Origin: Perognathus longimembris pacificus
Taxonomy: Eukaryota; Chordata; Mammalia; Rodentia; Heteromyidae
DNA length: 64,000 bases
NCBI RefSeq assembly: GCF_023159225.1
Contig: NC_063181.1
Location: 23,214,073 to 23,278,072, forward strand
Direction: 5' to 3'
The first letter of the stretch is position 1, and every line of letters begins with the position of its first letter. This document shows, piece by piece, positions 10,996 through 23,422 of the stretch. The notes under the pieces were generated by a model. That model was given only the letters and a program-made list of their open reading frames with translations, searched no databases and had not been told where the DNA came from. Both the position numbers and the translations under genes were made by a program.

Positions 10996-11384
10996 GAACT
11001 ACTGAATTTCATTAGGGCATATTTTTCTCTGAAAAGCTTTTTGTTAACTATGAGACAAGGTGGCTGCAAATCAAAGAAATTACAGCATGGTAAAAAAAAA
11101 AATGAAAAGTTAAGATCTCCTAATCTCCACCCATGCCTCTTCCCTTTCTCACTCATTGAAAGCTTTTTCCGTCCAACATCATTTCTTTTATTTTCCTGTT
11201 ATACCATTCCATGGATTTCCTGAAAAGATAATTGAAAAGTTTAAGTTTATGAGTATTTTTGTGGGAGATACATTTAATATTAACTATAAAATGCAAAGAT
11301 TGGTTGTATCACAGTTTTTGCACAAATACATATATGTGTGTGCCCGCCCATGTATTTACATTGCAGATGTGATCTGTGTAGCAG

Positions 11385-11720
11385 TTTCATATATTGTCTT
11401 GCTTTACTTTATATGGCTATAACAATATCTGTGGCTGAGTAATTTAGAAAGGTGTTTATTTTTGCTTATGATTCTGGAAGTCCAAAAACATCTGCTTAGC
11501 TTCTAGTGAGAGCTCTGTGGTAGAAAGTGGAAGGAAAAATAGGCTTGCAATGGGACAACAGAGCTAACCCAGCTATAACTCATCCTGGAAACACTAATCC
11601 CATTCCTAACTAACTCATTCCTGGAAACACTAATCCCATCTCTTTCCCCACCTCCCAATTCCACCACATTGGCAACCACATTTCCACTGGGGTTTTGGCA
11701 AGGTTAAACCATACTCCTAC
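11385..11720 (-). mobile_element. MaLR-type LTR fragment (probable), minus strand
   Basis: The + strand reads 'ggctataacaatatctgtgg', 'gagtaatttagaaaggtg' and near its end 'ggttaaaccatactcc', which recalls MST/MLT-type MaLR LTRs in reverse. A stretch of about 28 bp (aactcat..cctggaaacactaatcccat) is duplicated in tandem at about 11578-11605 and 11612-11639. Confidence 0.5.
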
Positions 11721-11884
11721 CATACCCTGTACATCTAAGACTGATTGCTAGAGCTGTATTCTGAAGTCTCTAATTAGGATGTAGCCTTGTCAATTAAGGT
11801 TTTCCCACTTAATTTTTAACAATCCAAATGGTTAATGAGCATTTTAGTACAGACAAAATACCATCCTCATCAAGGTGCTGTAGC

Positions 11885-11945
11885 AGACCAAGGAATGGAC
11901 AGGCCATGGTCCCTGCCCTCCAGAGCTCACAGGCTGCAAACACTA
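11885..11945 (-). mobile_element. L2-like fragment
   Basis: The phrase 'ggtccctgccctccagagctcacag' type (shortened here) is the common reverse-strand signature of the L2 3' end. The match is short, so confidence is low. Confidence 0.35.
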
Positions 11946-12771
11946 TAGACTATTTGTAAAGTCGAATTTAATCAGGGCTGTATTTCCATTGCAATTACCA
12001 GTGTTGGCTCATGTACGCCTTGGAACTTGGACAGATTTTGTCAAAGATTCAGAACATGGCACATGGCCACCTAGAGAGCCTCTTACAACAACGTGGTACT
12101 ACATTTGTAAATTAAGTACAATATTCAGGCCATAGATATGAGAAAGTAAAGGACTTTAAAGTCTGTGCCAGTTACCCACATGTTATCAAAAAAGCGTCCT
12201 CAAATATTATGACTTCTCAGCCCTGGGCTCAAAGCAATGATCATGTTTGTAACCTCCTGCTATTTAAGCTCATTAATAATTGACAGTAATGTGGATTCCA
12301 ACTTCTACTTAACTGCTCTTCAAAGTTAGAGTCACATTTACCACTGTTTTATTTAATATAACCATGATTAATTTACTAAGCAATTATCTTCCAATGTTTT
12401 TCAGGGGAGGAGCTCTGAGTAATTTACATAGGTGTCATGTTTATCACCTTTAGGTCTTCTGGGGGGGGAAAAAAAACACTTTAAAGCAAAAACATTGTGG
12501 TGGTGTTCTCATTCTTGTTTTGGTTTGCAAGATTTCAGTAGAAAAAGGGGTTGTGCAAATGCCAGGCTTTCTGCTTACTAAAAATCTTTCAAAAGAGCAG
12601 TTAATCTACTGCCTCACATTTGTGCCCAAGAAGTGGCTAAATTAATTTGCTGACAAAGAGAATCAATCATCATAACTAACATTTAAACAATACTGGAGAC
12701 TCTGAAGAGTAATAAGCGGCTGGCATTAGAATAACATGATTTATTTGATCGTGTTGTTTGTGTGATTGCAG

Positions 12772-13068
12772 GTTAATGGCAGAAATCTCCTTTCGGTTGA
12801 CTTTGATCGCACAACCAAGACAGAGAAGATCTATGATGACCACCGTAAATTTCTCCTGAGGATCGCCTACGACACATCGGGGCACCCGACGCTCTGGCTG
12901 CCAAGCAGCAAGCTGATGGCTGTCAACCTCACCTATTCATCCACAGGTCAAATTGCCAGCATCCAGAGGGGAACGACGAGTGAAAAAGTCGATTATGATG
13001 GGCAGGGGAGGATTGTGTCTCGAGTCTTTGCTGATGGTAAAACATGGAGCTACACTTACTTAGAAAAG
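12772..13068 (+). CDS. TENM3: Teneurin-3 coding exon (3rd of 6): YD-repeat region
   Basis: Exactly 99 codons, starting Val-Asn-Gly-Arg-Asn after gattgcag and ending Tyr-Leu-Glu-Lys before gtaggc; phase 0 on both sides. It continues the YD shell with '[16 protein letters not shown]', a well-formed Y-D-x-x-G-R repeat, and an N-L-T sequon. A skipped copy of this exon would keep the frame and remove 99 residues, but I see no direct sign of alternative use. Reading past the donor gives intronic sequence (about 40 codons) and is not part of the protein. Confidence 0.95.
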
Positions 13069-13852
13069 GTAGGCCTGAACACTCATGTTAAAAACAGGCC
13101 AGGCATGGCTAACATTTTTTTTTTCCAGCTATCACCAGAAGCTATCACTACAAGAGGTGGGGGGGAAAAAAAAAAAAAACACAGTACCACATGACTGAGT
13201 TCCATTTATTATTCTAAGTATCAATATGGCAGCCACAGCATTACAACCCTGATGAATTTCTACATTAGCAAAGTAGTTTGCCTTAGTTAAGTTCTACTAT
13301 CTGAGACCCTTTTAAGTGATTTATGCTGTAAACAAACAAGCACTAACATTATCCACCTGCCAAGCTTTATGCGTTGACAACATTCACAAATTAGACCTTG
13401 AGCTTGTAAGTCATTTGTAAATAATTTCCATGCCGGCTCTTTCATTTAAGAAAGAGCCTTACATTAGCACAGTTAAAGCTGTCAGTTTTGCGTTGTTTCT
13501 GGCTGAGCTTCAACATAACCATAAAAAAGCACATAGGTCTTATTTATGCATTATTAACCAAAAGAGGCTGTTTTCTTAGAAAGTCACATTTCCTGATACA
13601 TTGTGGCATCTCTCTTTTCTTTTATATGGAATAGATAGACATCATAACTTGGACTTTTTCCCATTTCTGAAAACTGTACACAATGCCAGAAATGAAGACT
13701 TAAAATTATCTATACACAGAGAGCTGAGCTATATGATAAGCAGCTTGATGTTTTCTCTGGGATCAAGAGGAATGGGTGAGAAAGAAATACAAGAAAATGA
13801 AAGGAATATCTCCCTCCCTGTAATTCTTTCCTGAAAATAAAATTGATCTAAA

Positions 13853-13930
13853 CAGGAGCTGGAATGTAGCTCAGTGGTAAAGCACTTACCTAACATACCA
13901 GGCTGTGGGTTCAATTCCCAGCATGAAAAA
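13853..13930 (+). mobile_element. tRNA-type (ID-like) SINE monomer
   Basis: 'gctggaatgtagctcagtgg' is A box-like and 'gggttcaattcccagca' is B box-like, followed by an A-rich tail. Confidence 0.75.
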
Positions 13931-15115
13931 ATAGGCAAGATACAATCCACCAAAGAGAATATTCATGAGATGTTTCTTTTTTTCTGCAACAGAAATTCCT
14001 CCATTTTGAGGTTTTTGCATATCTCAAATCTTAAAACCCTCCACTACCAAGTACACAGAAGCCTAAAGTTATAAACTCAGCTCTTAACAGTTCCTGCCTC
14101 TACCCTTACATATATCCAAAGTTACACACAGAAACTTTCATCATCCACACAAAAACCACATACACTTCTTTACCATGCTTACCTCTGCATTCTTGTTCTC
14201 CACCAGATGTGCTCTACCAAACTCCTCCATCTACACCTAAGCCCCTTCCACCTGAGCCTGCCCATCCAACTCCCGAGTGGCCTATCCACAGAACAGTCTT
14301 CCTGAGAACCAGTTCCAGATTCAGAGCTCAGTACAGGGCACCATGAGTCATACGGCAGCTTTTTACAACTCAGAAGTTTCCAGCAAGAACCCTCCTGGCC
14401 AGTCTGCCCCCTGGCAAACCCCTCTGTGTCCTCTCCTTAGAAAACACTCACCCCAGAAACAATGGACTGCACCTGCTCACTGAGCAAACTCCATCTACTC
14501 ACCACACCCCACAGATGGCACTGTGCTGAGAAATCACAGAGTAAGGACCTACACACATACTTGTGTGGTAACAGATCCTGACATTGGATCAGCCCCAAGT
14601 GACTTCTCTAAGTAGAAAAGGAATAGATGGGAACAATTTTCCCAATCCAAACTTAAGTACATTGCAGGTAACAGTAATAGAAATATAAGAACCCAGACTC
14701 CAAAAACTAATAGCAGTGTTCCTAACATGGCTGCAAAAGGTTGAAAGGGAGCTAAGGAGTGTAATCATCGATAAGAACCACCATCACAAAATGATAAAGG
14801 CAGTCATCAAGATCACTTCTGTGTATCTGCAAAGATCAAAAAAGCCAATGAGACCTTTGTCATGCTCACTTCCCAGTTTTAAACTATTTCATTCCCAACT
14901 ATTCTCTCCCAAACTATTTATTTCCTTTTTAGGATAGGCACACTAGGTGAAACTTTCTCATAGCAAAACAAGTAATACTTCACTAACAACCATCACATAC
15001 CATGTTAAGTGACCATAAAACTAGGTAGTGATTCCTGTGAAATGATAGTGCAAGCCTTCCTTGGAAGAATGCAGGCTGTGAGGAACAACTCTCAGTGCAC
15101 TTACTAACACTGATG

Positions 15116-15500
15116 TGTCAAGCTTTCTATCAGTGTAGTATGCCCAAGATAATGATCAACTTGAAAGGAGCAAAAGTTTGTATTGACTCACACTTCCAGA
15201 GTTTGCAGTCGTGGCTACTTGGCTTCATAGTGTGAAGCCCTGTAGTGATACAGAATGCCATTAAAGGAGTGTGTGAAGGAGAGCTGCTCGAGGCACAATG
15301 GTGGCCAAGAAGCAGGGAAGCAGGGAAGAGCAAGTCGGGGAAGAAGAGATCCAGAGACCCCTTCAGAAGCATGGTCCCAAATGCCCTAACTTCCTTCTGG
15401 GGAGGCCAACATTTACAGGTTTCACAGCCTCCTAATAGTGCCACACATTAAACCATCAGCATAGAGCCTTTGGCGGACATTTCAGATCCAAACCATAACA
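15116..15500 (-). mobile_element. Solo LTR of MaLR type, minus strand
   Basis: The minus-strand sequence begins TGTTATGGTTTGGATCTGAA and ends TGACA, giving TG...CA ends over 385 bp. It contains the 'gagtcaatacaaact' stretch where related copies carry an AATAAA signal. A second copy of the same family, also reversed, lies at 18741-19115. From memory this is an ERVL-MaLR LTR; a hAT-type origin is a less likely alternative. Confidence 0.6.
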
Positions 15501-15984
15501 ACCCACATATTTTTCAATGCCCTTAGATATGGCCACAGAGCAGATTCTTTAACAGCCTAAGTCATGAATATCACTTTTGTGCATTTCTACATCAAGACAA
15601 AGGATTAAGCCCCAGAGACTCCCAGCCTAACCACCCTCCCAGTTCTGCCATCACTCCTCCTGGTCTAACAAGGGATAGAGGAAGAACCACTACACTCTGC
15701 CTTACAAGTGGGTCTCACCTACACTGCCTCAGGGTTGACCACCTCCCGGGTTGACCATTTGTCTTTCTGTGACTGACTGTAAAATCAACAGAGCTTATTT
15801 TTATTTATAAGCTATGTACTTCATGATTTAACAAACCCAAAGCCTATGTAGGCCAGAACCATTATGATCACACCAGAGGTCCAAATCTGATTTGGTACCC
15901 ACAAAAGAAAATACAAAAATGTAGATTTTTGTTTCTGTATAGATATCTGGTAATAATAGGAAGGAAAAAAAGTGAGAGGAGGGA

Positions 15985-16081
15985 GGGTTTGGAGTTGTGG
16001 CTCAAGTGGTAGAAGACCTGCCTGGCTTAAGTAGTAGAAAGCAAGCAAAAGTCTCCAAGTTCAAACCTCAATACTACACAA

Positions 16082-16120
<39 letters not shown>
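15985..16120 (+). mobile_element. tRNA-like SINE part with (CA)n tail
   Basis: 'ttgtggctcaagtggtag' and 'tctccaagttcaaacctca' are the A and B box-like elements of the right SINE unit. The tail has grown to about 18 CA units (16084-16120). Confidence 0.65.
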
Positions 16121-16125
<5 letters not shown>

Positions 16126-16783
16126 CCCACAACACAAACAAATGGGATTTTCAGGGAAAAATAAATTCATATCATTAATTCTTTTTTATAGCTCTCATTC
16201 ACCAGGTGACTAATTTAGCAGTGTTTGCTGACATTGATGCTTTATGTACACATTGTCTGTTTTTGACTAATTCAGGTCTCTTCTTTACAAAATATTTCAA
16301 ATGCTTTGCTCCACCCCCCAGATACACAGGAAATTAAAGCATGATTTGAGTGGCTCTTCAATCAAATGAAGGGGGAGAGCCACCTACTAAATAATTGCTA
16401 ACTGTGTGTAGGATTGCCTTTCTCCTGTGCTATTTTCCCCTTGAAATATTGCCTTTAAAGCAGCTTTGTTCATGCCTGTATTATGACTTATCCAAATCCA
16501 TTGACAATCTGCTGGTTGGCCATGAATGCTTGGAAAAAAGAATAGTACAATCCTGACAAGTAGCACATTATGAATCTTGAGCCACTAATTGCAGAACCCC
16601 TCACAATTAAGCATCCACGCAAATTAGGCAGGGAATCATTAACAACATGTAAGGTCAAGGATAATTCCATCAAAACAAAAGGCATTTTCTCAGGCAGAAT
16701 GTGTCTGCATATTACGGTCCGTCAATCTGTGTTCGCTTCTCCCCACTCACAAACACCAGATAACTATATGTCTCTCTTCACAG

Positions 16784-18395
16784 TCCATGGTTCTTCTGCT
16801 TCATAGCCAGCGGCAGTACATCTTTGAATACGATATGTGGGACCGCCTGTCTGCCATCACCATGCCCAGTGTGGCTCGCCATACCATGCAGACCATCCGG
16901 TCCATTGGCTACTACCGCAACATATACAACCCCCCAGAAAGCAATGCCTCCATCATCACAGACTACAACGAGGAAGGGCTGCTTCTGCAAACGGCTTTCC
17001 TGGGGACCAGCCGGAGGGTCTTATTCAAGTACAGAAGGCAGACCAGGCTCTCAGAAATTTTATATGATAGCACAAGAGTCAGTTTTACCTATGATGAAAC
17101 AGCAGGAGTTCTGAAAACAGTGAACCTCCAGAGTGATGGTTTTATTTGCACCATTAGATACAGGCAAATTGGCCCCCTGATTGACAGACAGATTTTCCGC
17201 TTTAGTGAAGATGGGATGGTAAATGCCAGATTTGACTATAGCTATGACAACAGCTTTCGAGTGACCAGCATGCAGGGTGTCATCAATGAAACCCCACTGC
17301 CCATTGATCTCTATCAGTTCGATGACATCTCTGGCAAAGTTGAGCAGTTTGGAAAATTTGGTGTCATATATTACGATATTAACCAGATCATTTCCACAGC
17401 TGTAATGACTTACACAAAGCACTTTGACGCTCATGGCCGCATCAAAGAAATTCAGTATGAAATATTCAGGTCCCTCATGTACTGGATTACAATTCAATAT
17501 GATAATATGGGTCGGGTAACCAAGAGAGAGATTAAAATAGGGCCCTTTGCCAACACCACCAAATATGCTTATGAATATGACGTTGACGGACAGCTCCAGA
17601 CAGTTTACCTAAATGAAAAGATCATGTGGCGTTACAACTATGACCTGAATGGAAACCTCCATTTATTGAATCCCAGCAACAGTGCACGGTTGACGCCTCT
17701 TCGCTATGACCTGCGAGACAGAATCACTCGCCTGGGTGATGTTCAATATCGGTTGGATGAAGATGGCTTCCTACGTCAAAGAGGCACCGAGATCTTTGAA
17801 TACAGCTCCAAAGGGCTTCTGACTCGAGTCTACAGTAAAGGCAGCGGCTGGACAGTGATCTATCGCTATGATGGCCTGGGAAGGCGTGTCTCTACCAAAA
17901 CCAGTCTAGGGCAGCACCTGCAGTTTTTTTATGCTGACCTAACTTATCCTACAAGGATCACTCACGTCTACAACCATTCTAGTTCAGAAATCACCTCCCT
18001 TTATTACGATCTTCAAGGACATCTTTTTGCCATGGAAATCAGCAGTGGGGATGAATTCTACATTGCCTCTGATAACACGGGGACACCGTTAGCTGTTTTC
18101 AGTAGCAATGGACTCATGCTAAAACAGATTCAGTACACTGCATATGGAGAAATCTATTTTGACTCCAATATTGACTTTCAACTGGTCATTGGATTTCATG
18201 GTGGCTTATATGACCCACTGACCAAATTAATCCACTTTGGAGAACGAGACTATGACATTTTGGCAGGACGATGGACAACACCTGACATAGAAATCTGGAA
18301 AAGAATTGGGAAGGACCCAGCTCCTTTTAACCTGTATATGTTCCGGAATAACAACCCTGCAAGCAAAATCCATGATGTGAAAGACTACATCACAG
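16784..18395 (+). CDS. TENM3: Teneurin-3 large coding exon (4th of 6): main YD barrel and RHS core signature
   Basis: 1612 bp encode residues 237-773 of the fragment, starting Ser-Met-Val after cttcacag. The exon is rich in YD repeats: 'FEYDMWDRL', 'FDYSYDNSF', '[11 protein letters not shown]', 'YNYDLNGNL', 'YRYDGLGRR' and 'LYYDLQGHL'. Near the end is the RHS-family closing signature '[16 protein letters not shown]' (about 18239-18286), which caps the barrel in RHS/YD proteins. In teneurin structures this YD shell is hollow, and its outer surface binds latrophilin (ADGRL) receptors across the synapse. Sequons N-A-S, N-T-T and N-H-S are visible. The exon ends ACA G|gtaagc, phase 1. The reading frame is intact throughout. 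Large uninterrupted exons here are typical of vertebrate teneurins. Confidence 0.97.
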
Positions 18396-21251
18396 GTAAG
18401 CCTCTTGTATTTCTAATTGCTAGAGTGTGGTGATTATTAGATGAATATACAAAGTCACTAGAATTGGACTTTTAAATGTATTCGTTTCTCTGAGCATTCT
18501 TAAAGAAATCACAATGGAAAAAAGAAATGTAGTCACTTTTTCTGCATGCTGCCTGCCAGTTGCCCAAGGCCACTGTTTTTAAAAATGACTTGTAATATAG
18601 TCCTTTATGGAAGAGAATTTATAGAGAACAGAAAACATGGTATACACACAGAGTGCCAAAGTGGGAGCTCCAACTTCAACATCTCTCCTACAAGCTCTGT
18701 GGGTTTATAGGCAACATAACGTCTTTTGAGTTCCAACTGCTGTATTAGTTACCTTTCAGTTACTGTTTAAAAAAAATTGAATTGTCAAATAATCATTTAT
18801 AAAGGGAGAAAGTTGATTTTGGCTCACCGTTTGGTGTGAAGTAGGTCCCAGTGCTTTAGGGTTTGTGGCAAGGCAGCATGTTACAGGAAAAGCACATGAC
18901 GGAGAAAAGCTGCTCACTTTATCAGCCAGGAAGCAAAAAGGGAAGAGAAGTAGATCGAGGTCTCTCAATCTCCTTCAAGGGCATGCCCTCCAATGACCTA
19001 AAGACCTCCCACAAGGTCAAACCTCTCAAAGGTTCCATTACCATCCAACAGTACCACTCTGAGCACCAAGCCTCTAACACAGGAACATTTAGGAGAGAAT
19101 CCAACTTCTCAACTATGGCCATTGTCCTAACTATAAAGTGTGGCAATACCTACTTTGTAGCATAGAATTCTGCATTAAATAGTAACTACCTTATAAATGT
19201 GTAATGAGGTGTTTACCCCTCCACGCTGCCATCACCTCACCTAGAAACAATAATGGAGCAATTTCTCCATCAGATGCTGAGCTCAATGATCATGTTTCTG
19301 TTCTCAGTTCTGTCTTTTTACACTACTGCCTTCATGGCCACTTAGCACAACTGTTGTCTGATAACTATTGAATACATACCTAATTGCTCACCCAGACGAG
19401 GCAATTTTCAAGCTAGAGATTCAACATATATGCATATTACTCTATTAGCTTTGTAAGATTTAAAACATCAGATCCCACTTCTGCAACCACAGAAGGACTG
19501 GATTTAAAACAGAGACAGGTCCTCACAGGCACTTCTCTGGTTCCTCTTTCTTTCCCCCTGTCCTCCAGGAATTCTGAATCCTCCTGCTTTCAACCCACCA
19601 TTCCTGAAGTATACAGATGTAACCTTTGACCATATTTGTATTTCCTGGAGGAAGGTTCTTTGCCGTCTTTGTTTGATTTTGAAGGTTTTCTTCTTTGTTT
19701 TGGCTTGTGTTCAATGCTCATTCAGGCTGCCTCTTTTCTAGCTTAATATTTGAGGAATACTCAGATGTCAGATGCCTCCTTTGGTTCTCAGGACAGTTCT
19801 CAAAGTACTGCCCCTGCTCTTGTTACATCTACTTCGTACCTTTCCTGACAGCTTCAAGCTTTCCCTATCTCTCCTTTGCCTCCCTTCTTCCAGCATCCTG
19901 ATTCAACAATTCTTTTTATCTGTATTCAACCACCTTTATTTTCATTTATTTTTTCAATACATATCTGCATTCAGGGCCCTTAAGCAGATATTGCTCAACG
20001 TATTGCCCTCAAGCCTTCAACACTTGAGAGAAAGAATTTTCCCCCAAATCTAAGACTTAATCTTATGTTTTCTTATGTAAGCTTATATACACTCTACTTG
20101 CCATCTGATCCTATGTGAACCTCATGGGGATTTATTTCTCCCCACCACTACTCCCACGATCCCTTTTAAAAGAGGAAATACCACTAGGTTGTAGCCATAG
20201 GATACCTGGACAAAAGAACCTGCCGGCCTGGCAAAGGGGTGAGAGTTTGTGCCCTAGAGAAGGAAATAGGAAGCAAATGGCTCTCCATCATTCTGACAAG
20301 CAGTTTACCACTGGTTATTTAAAGGGTGTTGACAGGGGCTGACTGAAAGGCTGGAAAGTCCACAGTTCCTGAATTCATCCTCTCCTAGCAACGTGGATGG
20401 CAGGGAATGCCGCAGCAGCATTTTCTGAAAAACATCAAAAGAGAGATGGAACAGCATAAAATATATTAGGTGAAATGCAATTTCAAATTTTCCAGCAATG
20501 TGCTTAATATATAAAATAATCTACACCCAACTGTACTCATAAAGCTGCAAGCCTGCTGAGTAGTTCTATAACATTATAACCTCCAGAATAGAATAAAAGC
20601 CTTATTCGGAGCTTAATGGCTTTCAGAGTCACGTGGCAATATTTTAAAATACTATTTTAAAGCTTTCCAGGTTCTCTCCCCAAAGTTTCTCTCCACCTGT
20701 GCACAGTGAGCCTTTGAAGTCAGAAGTGATGGTAATCAGAGCTCCTGTGCCCTTGGCCAGTGTCATCCGCCTTCCTCACTAAGAATCAACTGCTCATTTT
20801 CATACACTCAATGTACCGTTTGCAGAAATAGCAAATGAGTTGTGGAATCCTATCTTTGAGAATTCACTTCTAATAACACACAATTTCTATTTAATACCAG
20901 TCTTCACTAACTACAAAACAACTTCCCTTGGTCATCTACAACTATGTCTATGACTTTCAAGCTACTCTTCATGCTCATCACCCTTTGTGTTATATCCCTG
21001 TATCTCACAAGGACAATGTTGTACTTGTGACCGTTTATCCAGTCTCTCTGAGTGAGTACCTATCAGTCTCCATTTGCTACAGCATTCACTCCAATTCCAC
21101 CATTGAGGTTATTGTTTCTTCTAAAATTACAGGTTTGAAATGGAAGGAGGAAGATTTGTGAAATGGGAGGGTGAGGGTAAGATTATGAATCTACATATTT
21201 GGAGAGCACAAAACAAACTCTAACGCCTTTCATTTTGAACCTTTGTCCTAG
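18396..21251 (+). other. TENM3: TENM3 intron, phase 1 (2856 bp)
   Basis: It runs from gtaagcct to tgtcctag. The only repeat I recognise is the reversed MaLR-type LTR at 18741-19115. The rest is AT-rich with T-rich stretches near 19690-20050 and no recognised element. Confidence 0.9.
18741..19115 (-). mobile_element. Solo LTR of MaLR type, minus strand (diverged)
   Basis: The + strand reads 'tgtattagttacctttcag', 'gattttggctcaccgttt', 'ttcaagggcatgccctccaa' and 'gcaccaagcctctaacacag', the reverse of the same family as 15116-15500. The far end is eroded. Confidence 0.6.
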
Positions 21252-21382
21252 ATGTTAACAGCTGGCTGGTGACATTTGGCTTCCATCTGCACAATGCTAT
21301 TCCTGGATTCCCTGTTCCCAAATTTGATCTCACAGAACCTTCTTACGAACTTGTGAAGAGTCAGCAGTGGGACGATGTGCCG
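21252..21382 (+). CDS. TENM3: Teneurin-3 coding exon (5th of 6): linker after the barrel
   Basis: 131 bp. Its first two bases (AT) complete the Asp left by the previous exon, then 43 codons read Val-Asn-Ser-Trp-Leu through '[11 protein letters not shown]' and end at CCG before gtaaga (phase 0). This short exon encodes the linker between the YD barrel and the C-terminal domain, with the conserved '[18 protein letters not shown]' segment. I take the acceptor at tgtcctag because it alone restores the frame on both sides. Confidence 0.95.
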
Positions 21383-23422
21383 GTAAGAAACAAAAGACAA
21401 AACTATGAAAAGGTGATAAATGTCTTGTTCACCCATCTTTAATCAAACAACTCTTGTGAACACTGTACCAAAGACAATTTTCCTTTATTTTATCCTTTTG
21501 AGAAAAAGAAAACCGGTACTTCCTGTACATTTCTGTTTAGCAAACCAGGGGTCTGTTAGACAGGTTTAAATCTGTTTTTAGCAATGCTAATAAAAACATA
21601 GAAAGACATTATCCAAAGGTAATAAAATGCAGAAGCTCATTTTTTTAGTGCTAGGTTTCTACAGAGAACCCCATGAAAGCACATTTATGACAGTAGGGAC
21701 CTGCAGGCAAAGATATAATAAACAAGAGGGCAGGAGATCCATATTACAAATTAGCAGCCCACAAACAGGCCATAGAGTTCAACTTCTTTAAAATATTAAC
21801 AGTGCTTCATGGAGGGAAAAAAAATGTCCTCTGGTAAAACTCTACCTACAGCCAGGTGTTTATGGAATTTTCCTGGAAATAACAGACCAGGGGGTCTGTA
21901 CCTATTGAGAGAATCAAAATAAGAAATGGAATGGAAAATTGCAAAGTCAAAGCTGCTATGTAAGAAAGGGGCACTTTAAATTTCCATCATTCAGAGATCA
22001 GAACGGAATGCACAACAAAACAGAAGGATTTTTGGCTTAAAGCAAGAATAATTAGAGATCCTAAAACTAGGTTACCCCATAATGATAAGGAGAAAAGTAC
22101 AGAGTTACCTAGAGAGATTAATCCCCCCTCCTTGAGCAATTTCCTATAATACCAACAAATACAAAGAGAAAAAATCATCATGAGGAAAACACACAAATGT
22201 ATACAAGTGCAGATACAAATTTCCTGGTTTAGATTTTATAGTTAATATGTTTTTCAGATGTCATCCTTATCTTTCAAAAGAAAAACCCACCAAATTTCTA
22301 GTGTCTGGGAGCCATTTAAACGTTTCTACTCATAAATACACCTACAATGATAAAAGGCTATAAAGACATATTGACGTTCCCTAGCATACTTGAACATGCA
22401 CATCCTAATTGTGTGTGTCTTTCCAGCATGTCTGAAAACACTTAAGCCTAACAGTACAAATAGATTTGAATACTTTTTTTTCCTAGGCAGCTCTTGGAAT
22501 GATTCACATTCTCTATCAAGAGAAATGTTCAGTAAAGACAAGTTAGGGAATCCCTGGCAAAGTCACTAAGGCTGCCCCACATGAAGAAAAGCAAATGCTT
22601 CTCTCTGTGCTGTAAATGAAACAGATGTTTCCATTTGGGAAATGCTGGCCTGAAAAACATCTGTTATAAGAAAACGGCTGCGTTCAGATGCCCCCAATTT
22701 AAAACATTTGCCAAATGGAGATAGTCCAGTATCCCTATATTTTCTAAAAATCATTGTTGTTAAGAACAAATACTCCAGGCCAGCTGCTCCGTGGTCCACT
22801 CGACCCTATGCATTTCACTCCTGCAATTACACTGGCGATTTTCTTCTGAAGGCTGTCTACCAGGAGATGGGGCAAGGTTGACTTCAATGAGAGCACAAGC
22901 ATGTCCAAGTATATCAAAGTACAGCCTAGGGTCCCCAGCCTTTCCAATTCCTCTCTTGCGTCTGGTGCTCTCCTTTCCTTGGTGCCTTCCATGGAGAAAG
23001 CCAGTGAAATAGAGGGCAGGGTTCCCAACATCCAGCAGGTTTCAAAAGGAACATCTAGGAGTTGCAAGAGGAAAGCTAAAGGCATGTGCATTTTGCCACC
23101 TTAGAAACTTAAACACAAAACAGTAGTACCATCACAGAGTTCCTTCCTTTAACCATTTGCAAATACATCCCCAGTAATAGGGCACCAGGAAGACATATTG
23201 AGGGAAGGGGATGGGTCTTTTTATTCAATACTTTTATTGTTATTATACAGGGGGTGCACTGTGGCGATTTTCATGACCGCCTCGGCCTTTTCCACCCCGG
23301 GCCTCTCCTTTGGGCGCAGGGCTGGGGAGGCCCCAGAAAAGCCTGGCTTTCCAGGGCTCTCCGATGTCGTTCTCTCAACCTTTCTTCCCTCCCGTCCCCC
23401 GTGTTGTGTGTTCACCTTTCAG
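21383..23422 (+). other. TENM3: TENM3 intron, phase 0 (2040 bp)
   Basis: It runs from gtaagaaa to cctttcag. No SINE or microsatellite is recognised. Base composition rises in GC from about 23270 on, before the last exon. An ORF entering the last exon from 23198 is intronic read-through. Confidence 0.9.

Larger units (their letters stand above)
2944..12771 (+). other. TENM3: TENM3 intron, phase 0 (9828 bp)
   Basis: It runs from gtaagtag to gattgcag. This is the most repeat-rich intron here. It contains at least eight SINE blocks (4.3-9.3 kb), GA, CA, GATA, TA and TG microsatellites, two retroposon 3' ends (9.84 and 10.84 kb), a MaLR-like LTR fragment (11.39-11.72 kb) and a short L2-like fragment near 11.89-11.95 kb. 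The stretches 2944-4270, 5100-6440 and 11950-12770 show no repeat I recognise. An unexplained 219-codon ORF lies at 5386-6045. Confidence 0.9.
13069..16783 (+). other. TENM3: TENM3 intron, phase 0 (3715 bp)
   Basis: It runs from gtaggcct to cttcacag. It contains a tRNA-type SINE monomer (13853-13930), a MaLR-like LTR in reverse (15116-15500), a SINE fragment leading into (CA)n (15985-16120), and a poly(A) run near 13166. The stretches 13180-13850, 13935-15110 and 16125-16780 show nothing I can name. Confidence 0.9.

Noticed and set aside
13069..13194. Extension of the third exon ORF past 13068
   Set aside because: A good gtaggc donor follows Glu-Lys, the next exon resumes the known teneurin sequence, and the extension ends in a poly-Lys run from an A homopolymer.
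23198..23422. N-terminal extension of the last-exon ORF starting at 23198
   Set aside because: The segment lies upstream of the cctttcag acceptor and has no teneurin similarity, while the exon boundary at 23423 keeps frame with the previous exon.
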